Assembly: GCA_026119855.1 (NCBI GenBank)
Contig: JAOWBW010000321.1
Span: 1,116,001-1,180,000 of the forward strand
Reading direction: 5' to 3'
Length of the DNA: 64,000 nucleotides
Source: Campanula takesimana
Lineage: Eukaryota; Streptophyta; Magnoliopsida; Asterales; Campanulaceae
Positions 12,357 through 24,403 of the stretch are shown here, piece by piece (the stretch's first letter is position 1; every line of letters starts with the position of its first letter). The notes under the pieces are model-generated. The model saw only the letters and a list, made by a program, of their open reading frames with translations, was not told the DNA's origin and ran no database searches. The position numbers were made by a program, and so were the translations under genes.

Positions 12357-13279
12357 GAGCCTGTCTCCTGTACAACGGGTGTACGGCGTGCGACGGCGCC
12401 GAGCCGAGCCGGATTTTTTTTTTTTTTTGCAACCCCAACTTTTTTTCCTCCAACATAAGTAACACTTATTATAACGAAATGTAACATTTTTTTTATTCAA
12501 ATGTAACACTTTTTTTAAAAGAAATGTACCACAATTTTGCTGCAATAGATAAAGATAACATAAAGATTGGCAACTAAACTAATGTAACACATTTTATAAA
12601 GGGATGTAACACTCATTTTTTCAAATGTAACACTTTTTTTCTCCAAAAATTAACATAGGATTGACAACTAAACTAATGTTACATTTTATAAAAAATGAAT
12701 GTAACATTTTTTTTCTCAATTGTAACAGTTTATATTCTTAAATGTAACATTATATATGAAATGTAACAATTTTTTATTGAGAAAGTAACAATTGAAATGC
12801 AAATCCAATTTTTTTTGTAAAACTCATGTTACATTTGACTGTAAAAGTGTTACTTTTTCAATATGAAACTGTTACTTTTATTAGAACTGAGTGTTACATC
12901 TCAAGCTGACAAAGCAACTCAAACTTTTTGTGTGTAAAAAAATGTTTTTTTTTAAAAAAAAGATCAAACCATATCATGACCTATGTAGATTTTTTCGTCT
13001 CGTCGAGACGAACACAACGGTATTTTTAATTTTTTTTTTTCTGAGTTATAAATCTCAAGATATAGCATTTTAAAGTTAATGGTTTTTTTTTTAAGGTGAC
13101 ACGTGGCAGCGCGTGGCTGGGTGAACCAGCGAGTGGCTCACAGCGCGCCACGTGTCGTAATGGGACAGGAGGATATGTGGGTCGGTCGGGTCACTGGGCC
13201 GGGTCGGTCGGGTTTGACCCGCGGGTTGGCCTGCCGCACCGCCGCATGAAGCGGCCCTTGCCGCATATAAGAATTTGTC
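12357..13279. mobile_element. Nested Mutator-like element, 9-bp TSD CAAATCTAA
   Basis: This 923-bp insertion lies inside the left end of the hAT element, with perfect 9-bp direct repeats CAAATCTAA (12348-12356 and 13280-13288). Nine-bp duplications are typical of Mutator-like elements. The ends (GAGCCTGTCTCCTG and, inverted, GACAAATTCTTATATG) are only weakly alike, so the superfamily call rests mainly on TSD length. The centre is filled with TGTAACA/TGTTACA repeats. Confidence 0.6.
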
Positions 13280-14970
13280 CAAATCTAAACCAACCAGCCA
13301 TGTACCAATCGTACCAAATATACTTGGTATACCAAAAGTTGGTACGTGATACAAATATCTAATTTTGGTTGGTATATTGTACCAACTTTGAAAATTTGGT
13401 TGGTACACCGTATTAATATTTAACTTTGGTTGGTATACCAAGTACCAACATTATTTGAAAAATATGCGTTAAATTATTAATTATATACCTAAATTACATT
13501 TGATTGGTTGAGATTTAAATTTAGTTTTTTATTTAAATATGATAAAGAAAAACTCTACTTGTAATAAAATACCTAGCAAACGCACTACTTACCGTAGTAG
13601 TAACGCGCGAAAGCAAGGGTCGATCCCACAGAGACTTGTGATAGATAGTAATTTAAATAGCAATAAAACAAATAACATAAAATAATAGATTTAATTTTGA
13701 TTTATTAAACTAATTAACTAAAAATAAATAAACTAATAAAACAAATATAAATAAATGGATAGAGATTTGGAGAAAATTTTCTATAGATTGGATTCACATA
13801 TATATCATCAATATGCATAGCTAATAATATTATTCAATGTTAGGGATTCATTCACGAAAGTAAAATTAGGTGTTCACACGTCCTACAATTTAGTATTCAC
13901 AAAATATTACACTATCTGTAAAGTCCGCGTAAATCTAAGGAACCCATTAAAACCCTAGGAATATTGAATCTACAATTTCGGTAAGATATCACTTTGTAAA
14001 CATAGATTATATTCTTCAAAAATCGGACTTTGTATACATCAATCGATCACTCGAAATCTTTATACACAAATTAGTTAAAAAACCAATCTAATCTTAGCAT
14101 TAATTGTAGCAAGAAAACTTTTATAAAAATACTTTTGAAGAACCCAACAAAAAGATCAATTATAAAATTAATTAAAACGTAAAGAATTAATACATGTTAC
14201 CTCCAATCTATGGATAACGAAATTAAGTCTTCATTGACAAAGAAGATAATCTCTAGAATAATATGGAGGAATGGTAGAATTATGGATGTCTACAATTAAT
14301 CTAGACTAGTATTTATAAGGAAAACTTAACCTAATTTTAAAAGGAAAAATAAAAGAAAAATGAATAAGAAAAAAAAGGAAACTAAATAAAATCTTAAAGA
14401 AATTAGAAAACAAATCTCATAATTTTTTCTAACTTCACGTGTCTTGCTATGTGTGTCTTCTTTGGATTCCGAAAATCCCACTTTAGTCCCTGAATTTTAT
14501 GATTTTCCATTTTAGTCCTCCAACTTTTAGAAATTGCTGAAAAGTCCTTGAGTTTTTTGATAACTACAGTTTGGTCCTCAAGTTTCAGAAATTATAGATT
14601 AGTCCTTGAACAGTCCAGATTTTCACAGCAGGGCTTTAAGAAATTACTCTAAAGTACCTGAGCTTGCCAATTTCGCCATATTTCCTCTGATTTATGCACT
14701 TTCGACCTGTTTTACCCTGTTTTCTAAATAAACACTAAAACAAATATTAAACTTTCTCATTGCATGTATTTCCATGTGAAAGTTCCTCACAAACCAAGCG
14801 GTAAAACTCTCCATTAATTTAATTTAATTTTTATTATAAAATAAAATTGTAATGCACATTTGTTTTTAGCATTTTTAAATGCATAGTTCACATTTTTTCT
14901 TTATATTGTTCACTTCTTTTATAATTGATGGAAAATGCAAAGCAATGTTCAAATAACAAAAAAAATTTAA

Positions 14971-15905
14971 GGGTTAATTGCAATTTGGTTACTGACTTTA
15001 TCCAAAATTTGCAATGTTAATGCTGTCTTTTCAATTTCGCTAATTGGTAAACTCACTTTGTCATTTTGTTGCAATTCGACTACAAAAGTAACTGAGGTGT
15101 TAGTTTTCTAACAGATTTTATGTCGTGTGACTAATACATAACGTTTTAAGATGTTTGTGAAGCTACACATATCCGATTGGTATGATTCTTTTTTTAAACA
15201 AAAACTAATATATAAATTTACAACATATATTGTTTTGGCAATTTTTTGAGTGACTGGATTATTTTTTATTAAATATTAATTTTAAATATTAAGAAAAAAG
15301 AAAACACTTGAAATAATAATCAAAAAAAGATATTAGCCCCAAATATGTTTCATATGAAGTAAATGCTATATGTGGATTATCAGTTCATTAAAATATTTGA
15401 TAGGAAAAAAATAGAGGAAGAGGAGGATGAATCGGGGGAAGTGTGTATGTGGAAGGGGTGATGCAGGAAAGTGGAGTATGGGTGGAAGAAAGTAAACGCT
15501 AGGAAAGAAGGTATATCATGGTGGAAAATAGTAATTTTTTCAGATTATTTTTACCATGTCCTCTATTTTTTAATTATTTTCATTTATTTAAATCACAAAT
15601 TAATATAATATAACTAGTTACCAAAAAAAATTGCAAAAAAAATATATGATGTAAATTTAAATATTAGCTTCTGTTTTAAAAAAAAAAAAACCATACCAAT
15701 CGGATATGTGTAGCTTCACAAACATCTTAAAACGTTATGTATAAGTCACACGACATAAAATTTGTTAGAAAACTAACACCCCGGTTACTTTTGTAGTCAG
15801 ATTGCAACAAAATGACAAAGTGAGTATACCAATTGGCGAAATTGAAATGACAGCTTTAACATTGCAAATTTTGGAAAAAGTCAGGAACCAAATTGCAATT
15901 ATCCC
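14971..15905. mobile_element. Long-TIR MITE inside the hAT element
   Basis: The first about 225 bp (from GGGTTAATTGCAATTTGG) reappear inverted at the right end, where the opposite strand starts GGGATAATTGCAATTTGG. The arms run to about 15196 and from about 15687. The centre is AT-rich and non-coding. Flanks AAAATTTAA and AATTTTTAA look like a diverged 9-bp duplication, so a Mutator-like origin is plausible but not certain. Confidence 0.75.
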
Positions 15906-16107
15906 AATTTTTAAACCCCAATTCATACGTGGTAGAGTACCATGTACCGACCATACCAACCAAGTACCAACCCTACCAATTAAATTGGTATGCCGACTTT
16001 GGTGGTTGATAATAGTATGCATTTTGTCGTACCAAGATTAACTTGGTTGGTACACAATATAGACAAAATACACTTGGAATACCAACCAAGCCACCCCTAG
16101 TTTGTTC

Positions 16108-17329
16108 GGGGGATGGAAATATGAGGGGTTTCGGGCTATGGACTTTAAGACCCCTGGGCGAGATATCAAACTCATAAAAGCCCAAGCGAGATGCAAAATT
16201 CCACATTAATCCACGCTAAAAAATTACCCCTGCTCGTTGATCTTATACCCAAAGGTATAAGGCTAAAATTACTCTTATACCTTAAGGTATAAGAGTATTT
16301 TTTCACAATTTTTCATTTTTTTCTTAAAAAATAAAAGGAAGTCTCACATTATATTAAAAAAATTCACTCTTATACCCAAAAGGTATAAGACTAAAAATAC
16401 TCTTATACCAAGGTATAAAAGTACTTTTTTTCACATCCTTTTTTTTTTGTTGACATTTTCTTTAAAAATAATAAAACCCACCTGTATACCCAACAGTTAA
16501 GACTAGAGTTACTCTTATATTTAGTTATAAGAGTATTTGTTCATTTCAAATTGTAAAAAAATATTTTTATATATACCCAAAGGTATAAGACCGACGGAGA
16601 GGAAGCATTTTTATGAGATTTTGATCTGAGCCTCTATTGGTGTGTAGCATTTTGGATCAGAAAAGATCTCGCTGAGAGTGCCTTGTGGAATTATTCCAAT
16701 TCTGGAAAGGGCTTATAAAAAAAATCGAATTTCTTAAGGGATTGAGAAAAAAAAAAACACACACACACACTCTAATTCAGTACTACAAGAGAGCGAAGTG
16801 GGAAAGGCGAAGTGGAGGGCTCTAGGGTTCGGGCGACTTCACCGGCCAAAATGGTTCAAAAACTAAGCGTGGAAAATGGTTCAAAAACTAAGCGTGGAAA
16901 ATGGTGTTAGAAAAGAATGTGCATCCATTCAAAAAAGAATATTCAATTGGTCAAATTGATGTAACGTTGATATTTGCGGGTCTCGGTCCCTTTTTTAACT
17001 TATAAAAATTGAGTTGAGCACATTAATTAAGAAAAAAGTAAAAAATGTATGCGGTGTGGGCATAGATAGTTGGGTAAAAGAGAGAAAGTGAGATAAAAAA
17101 TACATTAATAGATAGCTGTTTTTTGTATGACAAGTGGATCTCATTATTTTAAACGTATGTTAAAACATTATTTTAAACATATGTTAAAACATTTTAAACG
17201 TATGTTAAAACATTTCCACTTTTGTATTAAGTCAATTAAAAGGTTTCTTGGATGAGCTTTCATAAACCTCTTCAATTACCTACACTACATCTGCATTCAA
17301 TTCATCCTTCAATTTAGAAAATTTATAGG
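16108..17329 (+). promoter_or_regulatory. Upstream region of receptor-kinase copy 1, repeat-containing
   Basis: No exon is recognised. From about 16230 to 16590 a degenerate repeat brings together GGTATAAG and CTTATACC words that can form short hairpins, repeated four times or so. At about 16850-16905 a 25-bp unit containing ATGGTTCAAAAACTAAG occurs twice in tandem (three times at the matching site of copy 2, about 30319-30400). At 17145-17213 a unit ATTTTAAACGTATGTTAAAAC occurs three times here but once in copy 2. The transcription start cannot be placed. Confidence 0.4.
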
Positions 17330-18569
17330 ATGACAATGCTCTGTTTCTTGTTTGTTATTTTCTCTTGTGTGGCCTTTTCTGTGATTGCTTCAACACAAGA
17401 AACAGACTACACAACAAGGTGAGTTTCTCAACTCCTCTACTCAACTTGTTTCTGCAAACAAACTCTTTGTCTTAGGATTCCATAGCCCCGACCCCCAAAA
17501 CTCATCCAATATTTACTTGGCTATATGGTATAAGAACAATGCTCATTACAATCAGAACGCCTACAACAAAAGCTATACGTACTACACTAGCCCACTTCCT
17601 GTGTGGATCGGAAACAGAAACACGCCCATTCCAAACAATTCTGTTATTCTCTCACTAGATAGCTTTGGCAACCTTTTCATCAAAAGCAACACAAGTTTTG
17701 ATTCATTCAACCTTTACTCATCCGGTCGTCGAGATAGCATTAACACAACTGCCACTCTATTGGGTACCGGAAACTTTGTTGTTCGAGAGACCGACTCTAA
17801 TGGATCAGTAGGACGGTTGTTATGGCAAAGCTTTGACTATCCTACAGACACCCTTCTTCCTGGAATGAAATTGGGGGTTAATCATAAGACCGGTCAAAAT
17901 TGGACTCTTACATCAAGGTTTTCTCATATCAAGCCTAGAAATGGAGCTTTTACTCTAGAGTGGGACACTGAGAAACTCCGATTGGTTTTTAGACGTCGCG
18001 GGGCGATTTATTGGACTAGTGGAAGATTGAAGAATGGGGAATTTGAATTTTGGAATGCTGGAATTTATTTCCTTTATGAGCTCGTCAGTGAGAAGAATGA
18101 GGATGAGGAATACTTTTATTATAAACTGAATAGTTCGAGTACAAAATCTCCTGATGCTGCTATATCAGGATGGTTCTTAGATTTCGAGGGGGTGGTCTAT
18201 GATCCAAATAATGATCCAACTAATGCTCGCCTAATTACTGCATTTGACATCTGTTATGGCACTGGCAGCGTAGATGAATTGAGTCAGGGGTGCGGGTCAT
18301 GGGAGCAGCCAACATGCAGGAATAGCAATCAGAGATTCAAGTTGAGAAGTGGGGTTTGGTATTACTCGGGTTCGGGTGCTTTAGGTTCCCCACAAACATA
18401 TTCAAACTTTAGTATAAGTGATTGTAGAGAGGAGTGTTGGAGAGATTGCGACTGTAGTGGCTATAGTTATAGTGATTATGGTGTACCTAATTGTCGAACG
18501 TGGAGCAGACAGACGTTTGAGCCGGATTTAAGTGGTGTTTCTGAACGTCATTATGTTTTAACATCAATA

Positions 18570-18690
18570 TCAGAGCCAAAGCCCACATCAGAGCCAATGC
18601 CCGCATCAGAGCCAAAGCCCGCATCAGAGCCAAAGCCCGCATCAGAGCCAGCATCAGAGCCAAAGCCCGCATCAGAGCCAAAGCCCGCAG
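18570..18690 (+). repeat. Stalk minisatellite, copy 1
   Basis: An 18-bp unit (GCATCAGAGCCAAAGCCC), with some 12-bp short forms, is tandemly repeated inside exon 1. It encodes Ser-Glu-Pro-Lys-Pro-Ala units between the PAN domain and the membrane helix. The order of long and short units differs from copy 2 (32046-32177). Confidence 0.9.
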
Positions 18691-18784
18691 AGGCTCCAAT
18701 GAAGAATCCAAAGAAGAGTAAGTACACCAAGTAATGTGTAATATCCTTCTATTATTAATTGTTGCCCTCTAACAATGTATAGTA

Positions 18785-19022
18785 ATACCTTTGTTCCAAA
18801 ATGAATAACTTTTTTTTATCCCAAAATGAATGACCTTTTTGATTCAAAATGTGCCCCTAAATGATTTTTCACATTTTTTTCAAGTTTCATTTTATAATTT
18901 CAAAACTAACATTTTTAAAGCGGATAGCAATGATATTTATAAGTTTTCTTTTTCTATTAAAAGTCAATTTTTCAGAAGGATGTTTAAATTGGAAAAAGGT
19001 CATTCATTTTGGGATTGAGGGT
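18785..19022. mobile_element. Degenerate Stowaway-like MITE in intron 1
   Basis: Inverted ends of the CCAAAATGAATGAC / GTCATTCATTTTGGG type bracket an AT-rich core within intron 1. The same element sits at about 32273-32510 in copy 2, so it predates the duplication. TIR quality is modest. Confidence 0.5.
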
Positions 19023-19485
19023 AAGAACTAAGAACTAACTGAATGCAGAGTCGAAGAAGTGGATACCAATTGTCACGGCTGCAATTGTTGTGCTTTCATT
19101 AGCTACTCTTCTATTTGGCCTTTCGTGTTATTTGAAGAGAAAACGCAGACAGGGTAATGTGTACTTCTATCTTGCTATATAAACTACTTTATAAAGTTAG
19201 TAGCAATGGACTTCCGTTTAAGACATATTTTCAAAATTATGTTAATACAGGAAAAGAGAAAGAACTACTCGAATTAATGACAGTAGACGGATTTACAGAA
19301 ACAATTCTATTGAGAAAGATGGAAAGAAGGGTCAGGATGTTACATTTATTCAGCTATTCATCTATTGTGTCGGCTACAAATAACTTTTCAGCCGAAAACA
19401 AGCTTGGAGAAGGGGGGTTTGGACCTGTATACAAGGTACATATCCTTCACATAATTTGTTACTATCACTTCAAAGATAAATAATA

Positions 19486-19652
19486 CTCCCTCCGTCTCAT
19501 TTTGTTTGACCATATTTGACTTTTGATGGTTAATAAAAGTGAATTTTGACCAAACATAATGTCAAATCAACCATCCTAACACTTTTGATCAATGTTCATT
19601 TGTGTTGGCCATCAAGAGTCAAATCTGGCCAAACAAAATGAGACGGAGGGAG
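19486..19652. mobile_element. Stowaway MITE in intron 3, copy 1
   Basis: It starts CTCCCTCCGTCTCATTTTG and ends with the inverted form CAAAATGAGACGGAGGGAG, flanked by TA on both sides, the typical target of Stowaway (Tc1/mariner) elements. It is shared with copy 2 at 32974-33140. Confidence 0.9.
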
Positions 19653-20589
19653 TACATTAGTTGTGCTTTTATATACTATTGGATATACTGATACACACAC
19701 ATACATTTACACGCACTCGCACTCACACTCGCACTAACACTTACACTCACATACATACGTATTAGATATATACATACAACAAATATTAGCATATAAATAA
19801 TGTTTAAGGGTGCTTCTATTCCTGCTTCGTCATATAAAGTACGATTACGCAGACCCAAACACCTAAGTTATGATTCCCGTTGAATGATAAGTTATTTTTC
19901 AATGATCTATAATGTGGGAGAACAGGGAAATTTAATGGATGGGCGAGAAATCGCAGTAAAAAGACTTTCAAGAACATCGGGGCAAGGACTGATCGAGTTC
20001 AAGAATGAACTCATTCTCATAGCCAAACTTCAGCACACAAATCTTGTTAGGGTTCTTGGTTGCTGTATGCACGGGGATGAAAAGATGTTAATCTATGAAT
20101 ACATGCCTAATAAGAGCTTAGACTTCTTCCTCTTTGGTATGCATCTTCACTACATGTAGTTGTGCAATACATCTTTATAATTTTGCATGATATTAGTTAG
20201 TAGTATTTGTTTTCTCTTTTGTTTAGTAGATCAAAAGAACAGATCAAATCTAGACTGGCCAAAGCGGGTAAACATCATTGAAGGGATTGTTCAAGGCTTG
20301 CTTTACCTACATAAGTATTCAAGAATGCGAGTGATTCATAGAGATTTGAAGGCTAGTAATGTTTTACTAGACAAAAATATGAATCCGAAGATTTCTGATT
20401 TTGGGATGGCAAGAATTTTTAAGCAAAACGAGACGGAAGCAATGACTAACAGGGTGGTTGGTACATAGTAAGCAACTCTTGCCCTTTCTGTGGATGGAAT
20501 TTTTTTGAAAGCGTATGGCATAAAGATGTTTTTTTTTTTGTCATAGAGGCCGCACATATATTGCAGGTATCTTATTTGGGTTATGACTT

Positions 20590-22490
20590 TGAAAGAAAAA
20601 TAGCTAGGACTGTTTTCTGGAAATGAACACTTGTCCGGGCACTTGTGATCAAGGATGATCACACAAGTGACAACACAACTGACAAGACAACTGTCAACGG
20701 ACAGAATCAAGTAAAAACACAGCGGATTAAATAAAACGAAATTTTAAACACTTCAGCAAGACTATGCTTGCTGGAAAACTTTCATTAATAAAAAACTTGC
20801 AGAATACAAGTTATAGAAAACGATTACAATGAAAGAAATAAAAATAATTAAAAGACTAAATGAGTTCTAGACTTCTAGAACTAACCAAACACTAAACAAC
20901 CTTTAAGAACTAAAATGATCAAATCACAAAAGCTTCAAGGCCAAAAATGATCAGCAACATAATGTTCTTAATACAAGAACTTATTGCATAGAACCTTGAA
21001 GGATTTATCAAGAATGACTTAAAGAACAAGGACTCTTTATGAAAAACTTGATTTCTCTCTTTTAATGCTCAGGAAATCTGTCCATCAATGGCTGATCTAT
21101 CCTTGTTTATATAGCTACTCCAAGAGTCCTACAAAATATGGTGAATATCTTTTTACAATAAAATCATTAGTAGGTTAGTCAAAAAGATAAATACCAAAAA
21201 TACTTTAACCTAATTTACCTTCATAAGATAACTACAACTATTCCTAAGATAAATACAAATTAAATATGGACAAATATCCAAATTATAACTAATTTAATAT
21301 AATAATGTATAAAACCATAATTACAAAAATCAAATGATATTAAGAGTATATTCATACTCTTTCAATCTCCCCCTATTTTTGTGGTTATGATTTAAATATG
21401 CATGAACACAATTAGCACAAGATAATACAAAAACTCAATGCTCACCTATTGAATAAAGTGCCCAATGCTAATTTCCGGCACGGAAATTTAGCAGTACTTT
21501 CACATAAGTGCCGCTAAATTTCCGGCACTTTTTCAAAAGTGTCGCTAAATTTCCGGCAGTTTTCCAAAAGTGCGCTAATTTCCGGCACTTCTTAACAAGT
21601 GCCGGAAATTAGCGGCACTTTTTTCAAAAATGCCGCAAATTTACGGCACTTATGAAAGTACCGGGAAAAGCCATTTTTGTTGTAGTGTTTGCAAGTGCAA
21701 TTTCCTCATTGTTCCAAGTCTCGGGTTTAGGGATATATACTTTTTCCTTATCCTTTTTCTCCTCCCCGCCCGAAGTTGTAGCAGTCACTTTGGTCCTAGG
21801 AGGAGTGTATCCCACAAGAATACTAACCCAAGAACGCTGATCAATGTTCTTGATGGACATGATCATTTTCGCCTTCCAAATAGTATAGTTTGAACCATCT
21901 AGTGTAGGCGGCTTACGAATATGAGGACAATCCATAGTGGTTACTTTCAAGGATCACTTCTCAGTATATCGAGATCAGGCTCTTGATGCCAATTGAAAGA
22001 AAAATAGCTAGCACTGTTTTCTGGAAATGACCACTTGTCTGGGCACTTGTGATCAAGGATGATCACACAAGTGACAACACCACTGACACGACAATTGTCA
22101 ACGGACATAATCAAATAAACGCAACTGATTAAATAAAACGAAATTTTTAACACTTCAGCAAGACTATGCTTGCTGGAAAACATTCATTAATAAAAAACTT
22201 GCTTAATACAAGTTATAGAAAACGATTACAATGAAAGAAATAAAAATAATTAAAAAACTAAATGAGTTCTAGACTTCTAGAACTAGCCAAACACTAAACA
22301 ACCTTTAAGAACTAAAATGATCAAATCACAAAAGCTTCAAAGCCAAAGATGATCATCAACATAATGTTCTTAATACAAGAACTTATTGCAAAGAACCCTT
22401 GAAGGATTTTGGAGTTTGATCAAGAATGACTTCAAGAACAAGAAGGACTCTAAATGAAAAACTTGATTTCTCTCTTTGAATGCTCAGGAA
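20590..22490 (-). mobile_element. Remnant of copia element in intron 5 of copy 1
   Basis: One LTR (20590-21364, TGAAAG...CTTTCA) is complete and sits at the same target GACTT as in copy 2. The sequence then jumps near 21470 into the right half of a CACTA element ending at 21687. A gag N-terminal fragment follows on the minus strand (about 21688-21950, with LDGSNYTIWKAKM). The start of the second LTR (21994-22490) is cut off. Compared with copy 2, about 6.5 kb of interior and about 1.4 kb at the right end are missing. Intron 5 here is 2,482 bp. Confidence 0.85.
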
Positions 22491-23550
22491 CTAGTTTCCC
22501 TCAAAAAATTTCTCTAGGCACAAGCATTGAATGTCATAAGAGGTATCACTCTACCCATATGAATAAGCTTGGGGCAATCAAGAAAACATAACTAAAAGCT
22601 TAAAAACATTGACTTGTCAACTATGACATTTATTCCGGGACAGAGTGTGTACTATATGCTTATGTCTTGAGTCTTGACAAACTATAAGAGTGTAATTATG
22701 GATGAAAGCTAAAATGGAAATGAATTTCATACTAGAAAACAAATATTGAAGGGGGATAAAAATATGGTCCTAGCTTATTAAAAACGTTCTAGGCTACCAA
22801 GGAAAAACTAATCCATATTTCATGAGACGGAAATGTCATTCTAGATTTTTCGTTGATAAAAAGCACAATTATGAAATGGGCTACCAAAAGTCCTCATTAC
22901 ATTCTTACCAAATGAGAGTCCTATAAGTTTTCTCACTTACAATTTACAGCGGTTACATGTCTCCGGAGTATGCAATGAAAGGAACATTCTCGGTTAAGTC
23001 GGATGTGTTCAGCTTTGGAGTGTTGGTCTTGGAAATCGTGAGCGGAAGGAGAAACAATAGTTTCTATCATCTTGATAGGCCACTCAATCTCGTTGGATAT
23101 GTAAGTATAATGATCATCGTTGTTTTAATGTATCCATTTCATTGTTAAAATCTCTATGTAAGCATAAATTAATGATAATCGTTGTTTTAATGCATCCATT
23201 TCATTGTTGAAATCTCTATTTAAGAATAAATTTCATGTTGGTTTTAGGCATGGGAGTTATGGAAAGAAGGGGACGCGTTGGAGTTGAAAGATCCGACACT
23301 AGGACATTCTTTTCATGAGCATCAATTATTAAGGATAGTTCATATCGGACTTCTATGTGTTCAAGAAAGTGCGACAGATAGACCAAACATGTCAGATGTA
23401 ATTGTCATGCTCAGTAATGAAAGTTTGGATTTGCCTTACCCTAAGCAACCAGCATTCTTCACTGGCAGAACGGTCCAGGAGATACCTGAAGTAGAAGAGG
23501 GAAATTATTCATTGAATTATGCATCCATTTCTGATATGTGGCCTCGATAG

Positions 23551-24403
23551 GTTTCATCTCGCATTTCGGGAGGTGGGTGCTCTCGATCTTTCCATTTCGG
23601 ATCGAAAAGTGTATTGGAACTGCTATTAAAAGTTGTAAACAAATGAGAAATTGAAAACTGATGTTCTTTATCTTTCTTCCCTGAATTGAAATTTGTCATT
23701 CAAAGATAATTATAATTACTGGATGTATTCATGTGGTTAGAGTTCTTTGTTAGTATGTTTTCGACTAGATTTCAGGATTCATTTCTGTAACCATTTCTTG
23801 TTGAAATGGTCTTCTACTTATGGGTAAGACTTTGAAAAGTTCTTCTACAAAAAAAAAAAAATACCCAATGTTAAAATTATCCTACTTTACCCCCTGAATT
23901 CTAATGACGGACAAAAATTAAATGAAATTGGTCATGTGCACGTCACATGATGAGTATTTTGGTCATTCTCATTTTAATATGTGTGAGAAACTCTAAAAAA
24001 CACACGCATAAATAATACTCCCTCCGTCCCTCTTTAATTTACAAATATTACCCATTTGGTTGTCCCACTTTAACTTACAAAATCCTAAAATGGAAATGTT
24101 TTAACTTTTGAAATGGTGGGACCCACTTGTCATACACAACAACTATCCACTAACTATTTTTTATCCCAAATTCTCTCTCCCACCCAACCATTACACTCAC
24201 AACACATCACCTTTTCCATTTTTTCCTTAATTAATGTGCCTAACTCATTTTTTGTAAGTTAAAGAAGGACGGAGGGGTTTATATTTTCCCATCTGCATTT
24301 GTCTCAAAATCTCCATAGTTGCAGTCAAAATCTCCACATTTGCAGTCAAATTCATACACTTGCAGTCTTGTATGAATCCCAAATGATTTTGAACTCCTTA
24401 ATT
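23551..24403. other. 3' flank of receptor-kinase copy 1
   Basis: This is untranslated and intergenic sequence, matching 45914-46975 downstream of copy 2. Copy 2 has extra blocks, for example about 46262-46430, so copy 1 is shorter. It contains the Stowaway element at 24018-24277. No gene is seen. Confidence 0.5.
24018..24277. mobile_element. Stowaway MITE downstream of copy 1
   Basis: It begins CTCCCTCCGTCCCTCTTTA and ends with the inverted TAAAGAAGGACGGAGG form. TA precedes it. It is shared with 46585-46848. Confidence 0.75.

Larger units (their letters stand above)
12330..16099. mobile_element. Large hAT-type element with nested insertions, TSD GTTTGTTC
   Basis: This 3,770-bp element is flanked by perfect 8-bp repeats GTTTGTTC (12322-12329 and 16100-16107). 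Its ends are TAGGGGTGGCC and, inverted at the right, TAGGGGTGGCT. Subterminal regions (13290-13450 and 15940-16080) carry many TTGGTATACCAA-like words. It encodes no transposase. It contains the insertions at 12357-13279 and 14971-15905. The stretch 13550-14900 is AT-rich with a tract AGGGTCGATCCCACAGAG of unknown origin. The right 160 bp recur at 25722-25764 plus 29447-29568 because the tandem duplication starts inside this element. Confidence 0.8.
17330..23550 (+). pseudogene. G-type lectin S-receptor-like Ser/Thr kinase, copy 1 (CES101-like), frameshifted
   Basis: Seven exons: 17330-18717, 19049-19153, 19251-19435, 19926-20136, 20230-20467, 22950-23100, 23248-23550, all GT-AG and in phase. 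The order is signal peptide, bulb-type lectin domain, PAN/apple domain with Cys-rich DCREECWRDCDC, a Ser-Glu-Pro-Lys-Pro-Ala stalk, one membrane helix in exon 2, then a kinase with GEGGFGPVYK, AVKRLS, HRDLKASNVLLD (RD type), DFGMAR and MSPEYAMKG. Such plasma-membrane receptors serve in immune or self-recognition signalling; the ligand is unknown. The ATG at 17330 gives a signal peptide, but a 2-base deletion near 17405 relative to copy 2 causes a stop at 17420. The lectin frame that follows has no ATG until its interior. With the two bases counted, the total would be 860 residues. Confidence 0.85.

Noticed and set aside
12450..12900. CRISPR-like regularly spaced repeats
   Set aside because: Repeat units are short, degenerate and change orientation. 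The genome is eukaryotic and the array is inside a transposon.
17385..18734. A long open frame that could be called as a complete lectin protein gene
   Set aside because: It opens with TTG, not ATG, and runs past a good splice donor at 18718. It is exon 1 of the frameshifted receptor.
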